A stretch of 64,000 nt of DNA, from assembly GCF_037392515.1 (NCBI RefSeq), contig NC_090282.1, forward strand, positions 28,629,554 to 28,693,553, given 5' to 3'. The stretch comes from Haliotis asinina (taxonomy: Eukaryota; Mollusca; Gastropoda; Lepetellida; Haliotidae). Positions 49,501-61,000 of the stretch are shown here, one piece after another (the first letter of the stretch is position 1; every line of letters begins with the position of its first letter). Under the pieces are notes generated by a model, which saw nothing but the letters and a program-made list of their open reading frames with translations, ran no database searches and was not told the DNA's origin. Made by a program: the position numbers and the translations under genes.

Positions 49501-50046
49501 ACCTGCACCCAGACTACTATCTGAACCCACCAACACCTACCAACCCTAATGTCACCATTGTGGACTCACCTGGATTCTCCGTCTATGCCAGGTAGGTAGT
49601 GCGGGAGGACTATGTCCGTATTTAGTGTAGGGAATATCCGTGGAACTCGTACATTAATCGTTCAGTGATCGGGGTAACAGCAGCTGCCACATTGTATCAT
49701 TGTACCCACCTTACTTTGATGATGATGATGAATATGGTCGTATTTCGTTCTTTAGTTGGTCCACATACCTACGCATTCATTCATTCATTCATTCATTCAT
49801 TCGTTCATTCATTCATTCATTCATTCATTCATTCATTCATTTCACTTGATAAATTACATTTGCAGAGGCTACATGGACGCGAACGCAGCCTCATCCTACG
49901 ACATAGCCCTCAACGTCTCTTCATCCGCCAACGTTGAATTCAACAGCTACTACTTCATCGACTATTTACAACGCTACAATGGCTACAACAGATTTTTCTA
50001 TCACGAGGTCTGGCTTAGCACTGATCCCAATAAGCGAATCCTGTGA
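46576..50046 (+). CDS. Secreted protein of unknown family, four coding exons
   Basis: Coding exons 46576-46818, 47263-47383, 49192-49591 and 49866-50046 with consistent phases: 945 nt, 314 aa. Residues 1-18 (MKVVFTVFVVAVIAVCDG) form a clear signal peptide. Residues 19-81 are Ser/Gly/Pro-rich with two Cys (PPACYPNVCP); residues 82-121 are basic. From about 143 to 205 there is a Gln-rich, probably coiled-coil helix (QQLTELRRQQQHLQ). The C-terminal 100 residues are aromatic-rich (YLYLHPDYYLNPP) with three N-glycosylation sequons (NMT, NVT, NVS) and end STDPNKRIL. I recognise no domain. The start follows an acceptor at 46561 only 14 nt upstream, so a 5' untranslated exon exists. It may be a lineage-restricted extracellular or mucus/shell-associated protein; that is a guess. 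Confidence 0.8.
46880..47160. repeat. Minisatellite, about 47-bp unit, in intron 1 of the secreted gene
   Basis: Five to six imperfect units, each with 'TTTTTACCATTAACCGTAAC' followed by AGAAGAAAGAGCAATAATTT-like sequence. Unit length varies slightly. It creates spurious minus-strand frames rich in 'SSVTVNG' repeats, which are not genes. Confidence 0.8.
47440..47645 (+). repeat. Repeat family B, diverged copy
   Basis: Contains 'TCTTCAGTAACCCATGATTG', 'GTTGACACATGTCATCTC', 'CTCGATTATTTACAGACTGA' and 'GGAGAGTGCGTCGTTAAAC', ending in CAACCAACCAAC-like sequence rather than CTCACTC. It lies in intron 2 of the secreted-protein gene. Confidence 0.7.
48516..48872. mobile_element. hAT-like non-autonomous element (GGGTACCCG-rich)
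   Basis: About 355 bp whose ends are inverted: left TGGACTGGGACGGGTA, right (complement) AGGGTTGGGACGGGTA, followed inward at both ends by CCCGGGTACCC-type palindromes. Termini of this AGGGTTGGGACGGG style occur in hAT-derived MITEs. I found no matching 8-bp duplication at the ends, so it is either old or my boundaries are off by a few bases. Confidence 0.5.
49777..49842. repeat. (ATTC)n microsatellite
   Basis: About 16 consecutive ATTC units with one GTTC variant, in intron 3 of the secreted-protein gene, 24 bp before the exon 4 acceptor. Length polymorphism is likely. Confidence 0.95.
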
Positions 50047-50639
50047 ACAAAGACACTGCTCTGAAGCTCGGGGTGATGAGATACCCACGTGTCTCGTTAT
50101 CTAAATACTTCAGCGTGGACAATGAGTGAGTGAGCGAGTTGGGTTTCACGCCGATCTGAACATCATTTGGTTTATATCACGGCGTGTCGGCTTATATGTG
50201 GGACAAATACCGAAAGCAATGTCAGTCTGAGATGCTTACTGCTTCTGTGAAAGCAATGTCTATAGATTGGCGAACTTTGATTTCTGACTGGCAAAAGTAA
50301 TCCCTCTTTACACTTGAAACTGAGGCGCACCATTCCTCTGTTTCACCATGTCACCTAAGGTCAAGGACAAGACTTGGGTCATGCCTATTTCAAGTCCTAC
50401 ATCCCCAGTCTGCAGGGTGTTGCATCCATGATTCGTAGCATGTATCCTTGCGCGTTTATTAAAAACTACACTATAATCATTGTGTTTGATCTTTTTGTGA
50501 AGGTATTGCTGATCAATATTATTTTGTCATTGTCGTTCTCATGACGAAAGAGTCGGGTTGAAAAATTATCTTTAGAATTAACTCTTAGTGCCATGTTATT
50601 GTCTTCTCAAGGGGTAGAGTCATTATACTGTCAACACAA

Positions 50640-51535
50640 AGCGGCCTTTCGTTGTTCATTTAACAGGTAGTGTCATTGTATTGTTCTGTCAACACAGAGT
50701 GGCGATATATAAAACAATATTATGCCACTACCTGTTAAGTGGACAATATATCGTCACTCTGTTTTGAGAGAACAATATGATGCCACAATTTGTTAAGTGA
50801 ACAATATTTAGCTACTCTGTGTTGTCCTCCCGATAGGTAATGGTCACAGAATGTCAATCTATTGTCCACTTCAAAGGTAGTGGCATTGTATTGTTCTTTC
50901 AACACAGAATGCCCAAATGCTATCCTCTGTGATGAGAGAACAATATAATGCCACAATTTGTTAAGTGAACAATATTTAGCTACTCTGTGTTGTCCTCCTG
51001 ATAGGTAATGGTCACAGAATGTCAATCTATTGTCCACTTCAAAGGTAGTGGCATTGTATTGTTCTTTCAACACAGAATGCCCAAATGCTATCCTCTGTGA
51101 TGAGAGAACAATATAATGCCACAATTTGTTAAGTGAACAATATTTAACTACTCTGTGTTGTCCTCCTGATAGGTAATGGTCACAGAATGTCAATCTATTG
51201 TCCACTTCAAAGGTAGTGGCATTGTATTGTTCTTTCAACACAGAATGCCCAAATGCTATCCTCTGTGATGAGAGAACAATATAATGGCACAATTTGTTAA
51301 GTGAACAATATTTAGCCACTCTGTGTTGTCCTCCTGATAGGTAATGGCCACAGAATGTCAATCTATTGTCCACTTCAAAGGTAGTGGCATTGTATTGTTC
51401 TTTCAACACAGAATGCCCAAATGCTATCCTCTGTGATGAGAGAACAATATAATGCCACAATTTGTTAAGTGAACAATATTTAGCTACTCTGTGTTGTCCT
51501 GATAGGTAATGGCCACATTGTCCTTTGAACAGGTG
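50640..51535. repeat. 168-bp tandem satellite with hairpin monomer
   Basis: GATAGGTAATGG recurs at 50832, 51000, 51168, 51336 and 51501: three periods of exactly 168 bp and one of 165. Central copies are nearly identical while the edges (50640-50830, and traces at 51700-51970) are diverged. Within each monomer GTGGCATTGTATTGTTCT is followed about 60 bp later by its near-complement AGAACAATATAATGCCAC, so each unit can fold. Because 168 is a multiple of three, one minus-strand frame stays open for 289 codons; it is an artefact. Confidence 0.92.
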
Positions 51536-51695
51536 AGGCGGTTGGGTAGTCAAGTGGTTAAAGCATTTGCCCATATCGCCGTAGACCCAGGTTTGAATTA
51601 TCACATATGTACATTAAGTGAAGCTCATTTCTGATGCATACCGCAGTGAAACAGCTAAAGCTGCATAAAACTAGACCCAGTCAGTCAGTCAATCA
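51533..51695 (+). repeat. tRNA-derived SINE family A
   Basis: A box TTGGGTAGTCAAGTGGTTAA and a B box-like GGTTTGAATTA with tRNA spacing, body 'GAAGCTCATTTCTGATGC', tail 'GCTGCATAAAACTAGACC' and then CAGTCAGTCAGTCAATC. The end repeat is CAGT instead of CACT, which suggests drift of the simple tail. It directly follows the satellite array. Confidence 0.65.
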
Positions 51696-52659
51696 ATCTT
51701 ATCAGGTAGTTGCATTATATTGTCCTCTTAACAGATAGTGGTATTTTATTGTTCTCCCAACACAGTGCGGCTTTATTGTCCACGTAATATATCGTGGCAC
51801 TTTATCGTCTTCTCAAAACATGCTGATATCTTATTATCCATTGAACACAGTGACATTTTATTGCCCTCAATTGCATCAAACGTACCTGTCAGCACAAAGT
51901 GGTATTGTATTGTCCACTTAACATTTAGTAGAATTTCATTGTCCCGTCAACACACTTCGGTGGCATTATGTAACCCAAAACTTAAGAAGGACGTTACAGT
52001 TAAAGTGGACTAAACTCAGCAGATTTCATTCAAGTCCTTCAAATACCAGTATCTGCCTGTTCAGGGGGACAATAACGGAATCGCAAGTATTCCGTTACTT
52101 TTCCCAGGTTTCTTCCCAAGTTTTGCGATGCAAGGTTAGTCAAAAAACCTGGGAATAAAAAAAGGAACACTTGTGATTTCATGTGATCCCTTACTTTTAT
52201 TCCTCAGTATATTTATCGGGTCCACTTGGAGTTACTGTCATATTTCTAGTGCCCATTTATCAGTTTCAATATCTCCAACCAGGCAGACATTGACACGTTT
52301 GTTTCAGTGCATCTTCACTCCCTTAAGTCCACCTATGTACAGGCCAGCTCTTACAACAAATCGCTTTAAACTGATGTATGATTTTTGGAACATGGTGTGT
52401 AATCTAAGGTGTGACTTAAACAACAATGTTAATCGATCATGGACATTTGACTGCGTGTCGAAATACTTCATGTGGAGTCAATATGAGTTGATACCAGATC
52501 ACATGCTATGGTGATTCATGGTGACACTCTGGCACACGTTCAAACATGCAAGCCGTGTACAAGGAAGGGGTATTGTCAAATAGGGTTAATGAGCCGCGGC
52601 GAGCCACAGTCTCGTCCATATGTTCTCGATTGCTTAATTGTTGAACTGACAGACTGTCT

Positions 52660-53087
52660 GACGCACTGACTCACTCTCTCACTTACCTACCTACCTACCT
52701 ACCTACCTACCTACCCACCTACATACATACATACATACATACATACCCACCCATCCACCCACTCACTCACTCACTCACTCACTCACTCAAAAATCTACCT
52801 TCCTACTGCTGCCTACTCACTCACTCACCTACCAACCGGCCCATGCTTACTTACTTACTTACTTACTTACACTTAAATGTTGGCTGGCTGACGCACTGAC
52901 TCACTCTCTCACTTACCTACCTACCTACCTACCTACCTACCTACCTACCTCCCTCCCTCCCTCCCTCCCTCCCTACCTACCTACCTACATACCCACCCAT
53001 CCACCCACTCACTCACTCACTCACAAATCTACCTTCCTACTCCTGCCTACTCCCTCACTCACCTACCAACCTGCCCATGCTTGCTTG

Positions 53088-53125
<38 letters not shown>

Positions 53126-53130
53126 CTTAA
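52660..53130. repeat. Complex tetranucleotide microsatellite block, duplicated
   Basis: Runs of CTAC/ACCT, CATA, CTCA, CTCC and TTAC units. The order 'GACGCACTGACTCACTCTCT', ACCT run, CCACCCATCCACCCA, ACTC run, 'AATCTACCTTCCTACT', TTAC run and 'ACACTTAAATGTTGGC' occurs twice (from about 52660 and about 52885), so the whole mosaic of about 230 bp was tandemly duplicated. Confidence 0.9.
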
Positions 53131-54225
53131 ATGTTGGCCCTTTGTCAACACTATAGTTTCTTGAATACATTTCAGAACTGATTAAACAGGCATACACTTG
53201 AAAACACAGTCAATATTTGCATGTGCAGTATGTTTCTTACAACAATCTGTTCTGTATTGATCACCCGATAACACCCCAGTGACACCCCTATCAATAGTAT
53301 ATTCATCTAACCAAGTGCACCCATGTACGGTTAGAGCACCCATGTTACCGGAGCCTTTATCACACCGTACAGGTCGTCGTGGGCGACTTCAGGTAACCAG
53401 CAATACACACAGTACTGAATGAAGTATGAATGTTTAAGAATGCATACAAGAAAAATCCTGTTGCATGAGTGAGTGTTGGTGTAGTCATGTAAACTACTCG
53501 TATGAACTAGTCCGTATTGTCATCTTATATCATTTTCCTATTTTTGTTGCATGCTATATGTACACCCCAGCTATAATACACTTTACCATTACAAGCTAAA
53601 TATTGAAAAAAAATAAAATAAATTTAACAATTGTAAAATACTGAATTAGATTCAGCGTCGTGTTCATGATGCAGGTGTATTGGGATATGTGATCGATTAT
53701 TTGCAGCAATAACCTGATTTGAAAAGGGACAGAAAAAAAATCCTCGAAATAGATCCGGCCTTGCGTGATAAGACGCGAACAAGAGAAACAACCCCTTCGA
53801 ACTAACCACGTAGAACCAGATTGTAGCTATGTGTTGCTAACTAGGATTTACCTGCGGAAAGGTATGTTTACCTCAACCGAGGACAATTTATGGCTGTGGG
53901 ATACTTCCTGTCCTGCAGGTACTTGCTGGCTGGTATTACTACCCTTTGTGTATATCCGATATTCGCACTGATTGGGTAATATCTATAAGGGCTGGAGAAT
54001 TATCAGATATAACAGTTACACACTGAATAATAGAACTGTTAACTATATATTCATGTTTGGACAGCATACATGATCACTCTTTGCTCTGGTGATGTGTTTC
54101 CGAACTGTGTCTTACAAGGTGAGTGCCATTATCATTTTGAGAGCTGATTTTAATGTTCAGGTGACAGCGTCCTGGTTTGAAATACACATATAAAGCGCCA
54201 TACAAGTGCTTTGGACCAACTAGCG

Positions 54226-54545
54226 GATCGTTGTGTAACGCTTCACAAAGCAATATTCCAGCTTTATGGAGGTTAATTGTTTATAATGGCGTCTGGACCA
54301 GACAATCCAGTGATGTTTTTGGTTTGGTTTGTTGTTTTACGCCGCACTCAGCAATATTTCAGTTATATGACTTTGACGGTCTATACAATCGAGTATCGAC
54401 CAGACAATCTAGTTCAACAGAATGAGCATCAGACTACGCAACTTGGATACGAGGACAGGTGTCAACCAAGTCAGAGAGCCTGACCCCTCGATTCCGTTAG
54501 TCGCCTCTCATGACAGTCATAGGTTATTAAAGACTAATTCTAACA
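54226..54545 (-). repeat. Two adjoining or nested family B copies
   Basis: In plus-strand reading one copy runs 'CAAAGCAATATTCCAGC' to 'CCAGACAATCCAGTGATG' (54226-54315), where it stops mid-element; a second, longer copy starts at once with 'TTTTACGCCGCACTCAGC' and runs to 'GACAGTCATAGGTTATTAAA' (about 54545). Both are on the minus strand. The first may have been a target for the second, or the two may be truncated neighbours. Confidence 0.65.
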
Positions 54546-55040
54546 TGATCTTCTCGAGTTGGACCTTACCTACTCACCGAGAAGATCTCTTTGACCTCAT
54601 TGTATCTTGTATGCCAGGACATGTTCTTTTTCAGTGTATTATATGCTATTAATGTAGAAACCGTTTCTTTCTGTAAAATATGTCCTTTCAGAGACTAGAT
54701 GTTAGTCTAAGGTAGAATGGTGAATAACAGAATCACAGACATCCGGGATTTGCCTCCACAATCAAAGGACTGAGCGATCGCACTAGATATTTACGAGACA
54801 TACCTTTTGTCCTATCACTTTGAAATTAGGCACGCACAAAGCCGTAGTGACCAAAATACAAATTTATCATTTTCCTTACTGTTATCACACTGATTCACTG
54901 TTAAGAAAGTGACTTGTTCCTAGTTTGAGGCAGATAGAACGAATAAGGTTCATCGTCATAAAACTTCTTCATCTACTGAAACTGCTGTTTATTTCAGGTA
55001 CTCTTAGCAACTGACTCATAGAGGGTCCTCGTTAGTCACC

Positions 55041-58000
55041 ATGAGAAGGTCATCGAAAGTCGCTAATGGCCCCGGCCAAACGGGCGCAGTGGGTGGGCAA
55101 GGAGGGTCGGTCGTCCTCCAGAAAACAGGCCGGAAGATCCTCACAGAGGAAGAACAGCTTCAACACGACATCAAATTCCACCCAGAACTCCAATCAGCGC
55201 TTGAAGGATTCGACGAGTTTCTCAAACTTCTTGACGCTAAGAAGAAGGACAAAGGACAGTTGTTTGAATCCTTGAGAACGAACATTAGTAAAGCCTTTGA
55301 AACATATACAACCGACAGCACACGGTGTATCCTGGGGAACTATCTGGCAGTGAAAGGGTTCGCGAAACGTATGTATGATCTGTATGAATTTGCTATTGGA
55401 ACGATTGATATCCTCACGTCCGATTTCATCCACAAGCATCAGAATGCTATCGAGGTGAAGCTGGTGATGGAGATGAGAAAGTGCCTGTGGACGGCCACAG
55501 ACAACAGTTGGTCTCTTGGAGAGAAGGTTTCCCAGACGGGATTGTTCAAGTACCTCCTCGCCGACGTAAAGGCCATCGGGAAGACTCTTCCAGTTATATC
55601 GGTAACCTTTTCTATTGACATAGTCACAGGCCAGTTCATGTGTGGTTAGGGGTACGTGTGGTTTGGTTGGCTAAGAAGTCGGAATCTGTTGTACAAAGTT
55701 GCTTCCTATCGGTATATCAGAAATCTATCATGGTTATCAGTTCGAATCCCGCTTCAAGTTGATTTTCTTTCAGCTTTTGCAGCACCATACTCATGCTTGT
55801 GTGTTTCATCAATGCCTTCTGGCTTCCTCCCTCATTAGAGAGACAAACCTGGGTGAGTGAGTGAATGAGGTTAGTTTTACGCCGCACACAGCAATATTCC
55901 AGCTATATGGTGGCGGTCTGAAAATATTCGAGTTTCCATCAGACCATCCAGTGATGAACAACATGAGCATCGATCTGCGCGATTGGGAACTGATGACATG
56001 TGTCGACCAAGTCAGCGAGCCTGACCTCCCGATCCCGTAAATCGCCTCCTATGACAAGTATAGTTGCCTTTAATGGCAAGACAAGACAAGACAAAGACAT
56101 ATATCGTACTCAGGCCAATATGCAAGCAATACAAGTATTTTATCAGCACATGTTACAGACATTTCACGAAAGAAATTGCAGTTCAGATAAGGTATTGCTT
56201 CTAAGGATAACAACATGTTTTACAAAGAGGGCAAGATAACGTATTACATTTTCATTTTTGGAGGATAGAATGGAAACAAAAGCAGCTGAGGGATATTTTA
56301 AGAGGTACTAATGCTGGATATATATTTTTCTTAAATCAGCATAATGTGGGCATACAAAAGCAAAGTGAATGGCCGAGTTACATAATGGACATATCCTTAA
56401 ACATCTCTCTACTGAATGTCGTCTGCCCTTATTTACTGATAAGTCTAATAACCTCAACCAAAAATCTGATATTTCTACATGTCAAAAACAGATAGAGTAG
56501 TCCTGTTTGAATTAAGCTCTTGAGTGATCTACAACTGATATCTTGAACTATTGTCGAGACAGGAATGCCTTTCTTGATGATACATTCTAACTAATTGTTC
56601 TCGAAATTGTTTAACCAATATTTTAACCAACATCTTATTTGTGAATTTATAAATATCGGATATCTATCACATTCTCCATGAACCATGCAAGTTGATGTTG
56701 CTTGCTCTACATATAAAAATCTTTTATACGCTAAAAGGTAATTTCTCTAGACAATCCTGACGTTGAAATCCCCAAATTTCAGATCCATTGAGCATGATGG
56801 GTTGGATTTGTTCATCAAACAACTTAAAAATATATTTTCAGGCTTAAAATTCCAAAGTTCAGGGAAGCTGAAGCCTTATTACCACGTGATTTCAGAACAT
56901 ACTAGTCCAAGATAGGTATATTGATTGACAATAGATAAATTTGTGGATTCCACAAGCCACGGTGGCTGAGAGGGTTGGATTCCACAAGCCACGGTGGCTG
57001 AGAGGGTTAGATTCAACAAGTCATGGTGGCTGAAAGGTGCCTTACTCTGAGAGTGTGGGTTCGAATCTAGTGTGGGGTTGAACCCCAAGAAGTACTAGCA
57101 TCGGGACAGACAGGACTCCCAAATATAGCACTTACACGATCGATGCATTGCAATCAAAGCTGATCTTTTCGGATACTGCCTAGAGGATTTCGTGTTAAAA
57201 GTACATACACATGATACACAAGCATAATAAAGACATCTTTTAAAGATTAAAAACGTCTGGGATGAACGGTGCGGTTATTGCGGTTCCTCGTGTTAAGAAT
57301 GTTGTACAGTTGCAATAACTTCATCATATGAGTCCTGTCTCACATGCGTGACTTTCACTGACTTGCCAAGCTTGTTTCCGGGATATATAGGGCACCTGTC
57401 AATCATCCAAGACAAGTGTGTCACGTATGTGATTTATTATGTTATTCGATTTGTCTCGAGAGGTATGATACATGCAAAACGTGTACATGTTCTAGGTCAA
57501 GTCTGTCTGGTAAATGTATTTATATAAATACAGCAAAGTGTAAAACACAGATAAAATAAAAGATTATCTGTATACATATTATGTATACCATCATTACTAT
57601 TTGTAGACGTAAACCAGGTAAAATGACAATAGGTCCTACGTTCTGCGTCTTTGCTGTCCATATATATAAACATATAATATGTAGATTAAGAAAACTATGG
57701 AATACTGTAAGGGACATTCTCGCGATCCCGACCTTTGGAAACAAGCGAGAATGTCCCTTACAGTAATCCATAGAAAGCAGAAAGTAGAGACATTAATCGT
57801 GTACCTTTTACGGTGACGGCTTAATGATATGAACAATATAACTGAATGCTTCTCCTGCCACTTTGCTCCCTGAGTCATCTTAACATCCCCAACGGAGATT
57901 AGCATTGAAGATTCATCTTCTAATATGCCTTAGACAAGACGTAAAGCCATAAAAAAGTTGACAGATGACATTTTAGTTGTTCATTCTGGTAGACTTTTCT

Positions 58001-61000
58001 TGTCTTCAGTGAGAAGACATGGGTATTAACTATGAAACATTCAGGCCACACTTAAGGTTTCCGGATTTTGATACATTTGGTTGGTCGGTCAGGATTAACT
58101 GCAATATACAGATTTTTTGTAATCTGTTTTAAGTTTGATTTGAGGTGATAATGTATAAAAATCCAGTGTAGGTCCTTGTAAAATTATATATCTCAAATTT
58201 TACAGCGGCTTTTCATTGTCATACTTTTGTCAGTGCGATCTCCATCGTCGGATTGAACCGTCTTGTCCTTTGCGGTATTTCATTGAATTTTCGTCATTAT
58301 ATTATCTTTCGACTAACCGTTAACCGAACAAACACAAGTGAGGCTAACCACAGGATTATATGTGTAAGTGCGTTTATCCCCCTCTGTCAACCACGACTTC
58401 ATCCACCACGTGAATTTTTCATACCTGTCGCAGTTAGGTTTGAACTTTGACCCTTAAATTCCTTACTGATAAATGCAGTTACTTAGTTTTACGAAGTTTA
58501 TCTGACATCTTCGTGTTCCCGAAATTTAATCCTTTAATAACTATGGCACGTTCTCACGTTCTTCATCAGGGACTGTCAGAAGCAACCATGACATGACGGT
58601 CAGGCTTTAGGTTGTCGACAGTCAGCAGGGTCATATAAGGTCATTGCGTACATATGTAATTAAAGGGCTAAGGCAGAATATCATCAATATATTATTTGTG
58701 GATTAAGCTACTGGATTGAATGCAATCATTAGGCCTCAACGCAAGATGCTAATCAAATGAATACCTTTTATTATGTTTAAATCTTCAGTAACCCATGCTT
58801 GTCATTAGGGGCGACTAAGGGGACCGGGTGGTCAGGCTCGCTGACTTGGTTGACACATGTCCTCGTATCCCAGTTGCATAGATCGATGCTCATGTTGTTG
58901 ATCACAGGACTGTCTGTTCCATAGTTGATAATTTACAGGAGGGCGACGTATAGCTGGACTACTGCTGACTGCGGCATGGAACAACAACCCACCAACTACA
59001 GGATCTTGCATTGCAAACCCTGACATGAATGGTTATATGATGTTACTGTCGGGACTGGCAATATTTACAGTGAAGATAGTTTCTCTGTTTCCTCGACAGA
59101 CACATGACCACAACCGCCATTTAGATTGATGCTCTTCTGGATGTACGTTGTTTGTCCTAGGATGATGATATTGCCTTTGACACCGCTATTGGCATCATGT
59201 ACAACTGTGCCCAGAACCACGTGACCAGACAGAAGTATAGAGAGCTGAATGCCGTTGACACACTCCTGCCCTTCCTTAAAGCTAAGTCCACAAGTAAGTG
59301 TGTCCAGACATGGAGTGTCCTGTGTCCTTGTTAACAGTGTACGGGATACAATTAAATTGTAATTTAAAACTGAAAGACTCTTAGTTAATTTTATTTTGTC
59401 TATGTTTCGAAAAAATAATCTTTAAGTTTGGTTTGAAGTAATATTTTTAAAAGATCAAGAGGCATAGTACATATGATGCAATCATGAAATTATCGGAGAA
59501 GAAAAGTTTCCCTTGCCATCAGTCTATTTTATTAACCTACTACGACTTCACGTTTTTGAAGAGAAAACACCACAGTCAACGTATAGATTTCCAAGTCAAA
59601 GCCCTACAATGGCGCGTAATAATGTTACAATGGAAAACACGGAACTGTTCACAGCAATGGCTTTTTGTTTTCAAAAGATCGTTGAACCTAGGGTGTTCAT
59701 GATGCTGACATCATTCGTTATGACAGATATTACACCTACCTTCAAAGCATGTGTGTGGTTATCTATAGTTTATGTTTGGCAGAAGTGAAACTTACGACCC
59801 TACTGGTGTTAACCCACATCGTGGACGAAGTCAAGAACAAAGCCCTATCAGCAGACGTCACCGTGTTCGACTTCCTCATCGACATGATCAAGAAGGCGTG
59901 GGAAGATGTCCACCATCGCTGTGTCCAGGGGACCACTTTCTTCAGCGCCCGAGAACTGCTTAACGGCCTGACAGCATTGGCCAAGAATGATGACAACAAG
60001 CGACTATTGATGGAAAAGGGGGTTTTGAAAACCCTGAAATCAATCCTTAAAGGAGGAACAGAGGTTGAGCAAGAGGAGGCCCTAGGGTGTATCAGAGAAC
60101 TTTCATTTAATGACGAAAATAAAAGCATTCTCAACGTAAGGATATCTCTGGGTGGGACAAATTTGGAAATATGGCCATGGTACATTAGAACAAAAAAATA
60201 ATCAAATCCATAAACGTAGTACGTTACATGTACTATGAATATAAAAGCATAGGTTATAATTATAAGAGTCCAAGTTTGTATCAACAACAACCATCGTTGT
60301 CTGTGATTGCGAAGAGGCAATAATTGTTGCAGTGTGTGAAGAGAGTTATATTTGGGTAATACGTACACGACAATAGTATTTACAGACTTTGAAACAACTT
60401 GGAACAAACTTTGGCGTCTTTGGCTCCCATTTTGGCTCGCCCCAATCGTACACAAATCATTGGAATAATAGGGGAAGAATGGTTCTCTTTCACATGATTA
60501 TTAAAACTGATATAATACTGCAGGCTGACGAAGGTGTGATGGATGTACTCAAGGAGAAAGAAAACTCCGGTAACGCACAAATCGCCAAGGCTGCCCAGTT
60601 TACTCGATGGGGCCTGGCCACCAAGAAAGTTGCGGACTCGAGTAAGTGTTGTTTTATTACAGTGACGGGCTGTGAGTAAACCATTTGCATATAACTTGAA
60701 CCTTACTTTTGACAAGATTTGATCTGACAGTCAATGCTGGGACAAATGCTCCTCTGAAGAATGACATGAACATTATTCATCAAAACAAAGTATGTGTCAT
60801 CTCTTTAATGAATAATGTATTAAAACTCATTTTGATTATATTTTGATTGTGATGTTTCTGTTACATTTCAGATTTAAAGCGAAGACAATCAGGATTGTCA
60901 ATGACCTCAAAACAACCCAAATCTGGCCACGTGATGTTGAGTTACTCTTGGCACAACCAGAAGACGGTGATAGAGGTATGTCAGATGTGTAATGATATAT

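Larger units (their letters stand above)
50047..54997. other. Gene-free, repeat-dominated region
   Basis: Begins with the 3'UTR of the secreted-protein gene (ATTAAA at about 50458 is a candidate polyadenylation signal). It then holds the 168-bp satellite, a SINE, microsatellites and family B copies. The largest frames are repeat artefacts. ACAAG/GTGAGT at 54114-54124 looks like a donor and could end a 5' untranslated exon of the ARM-TIR-SAM gene, whose first coding exon starts after an acceptor at 54997; this is unproven. Confidence 0.5.

Noticed and set aside
50735-51604. Longest open frame of the window (289 codons, minus strand)
   Set aside because: It is entirely 168-bp satellite; the frame stays open only because the unit is a multiple of three. 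The repeated peptide has no family resemblance.
59763-60455. 230-codon minus-strand frame
   Set aside because: It is antisense to an armadillo-repeat exon of the TIR gene, whose sense frame is bounded by good splice sites and has recognisable repeats.
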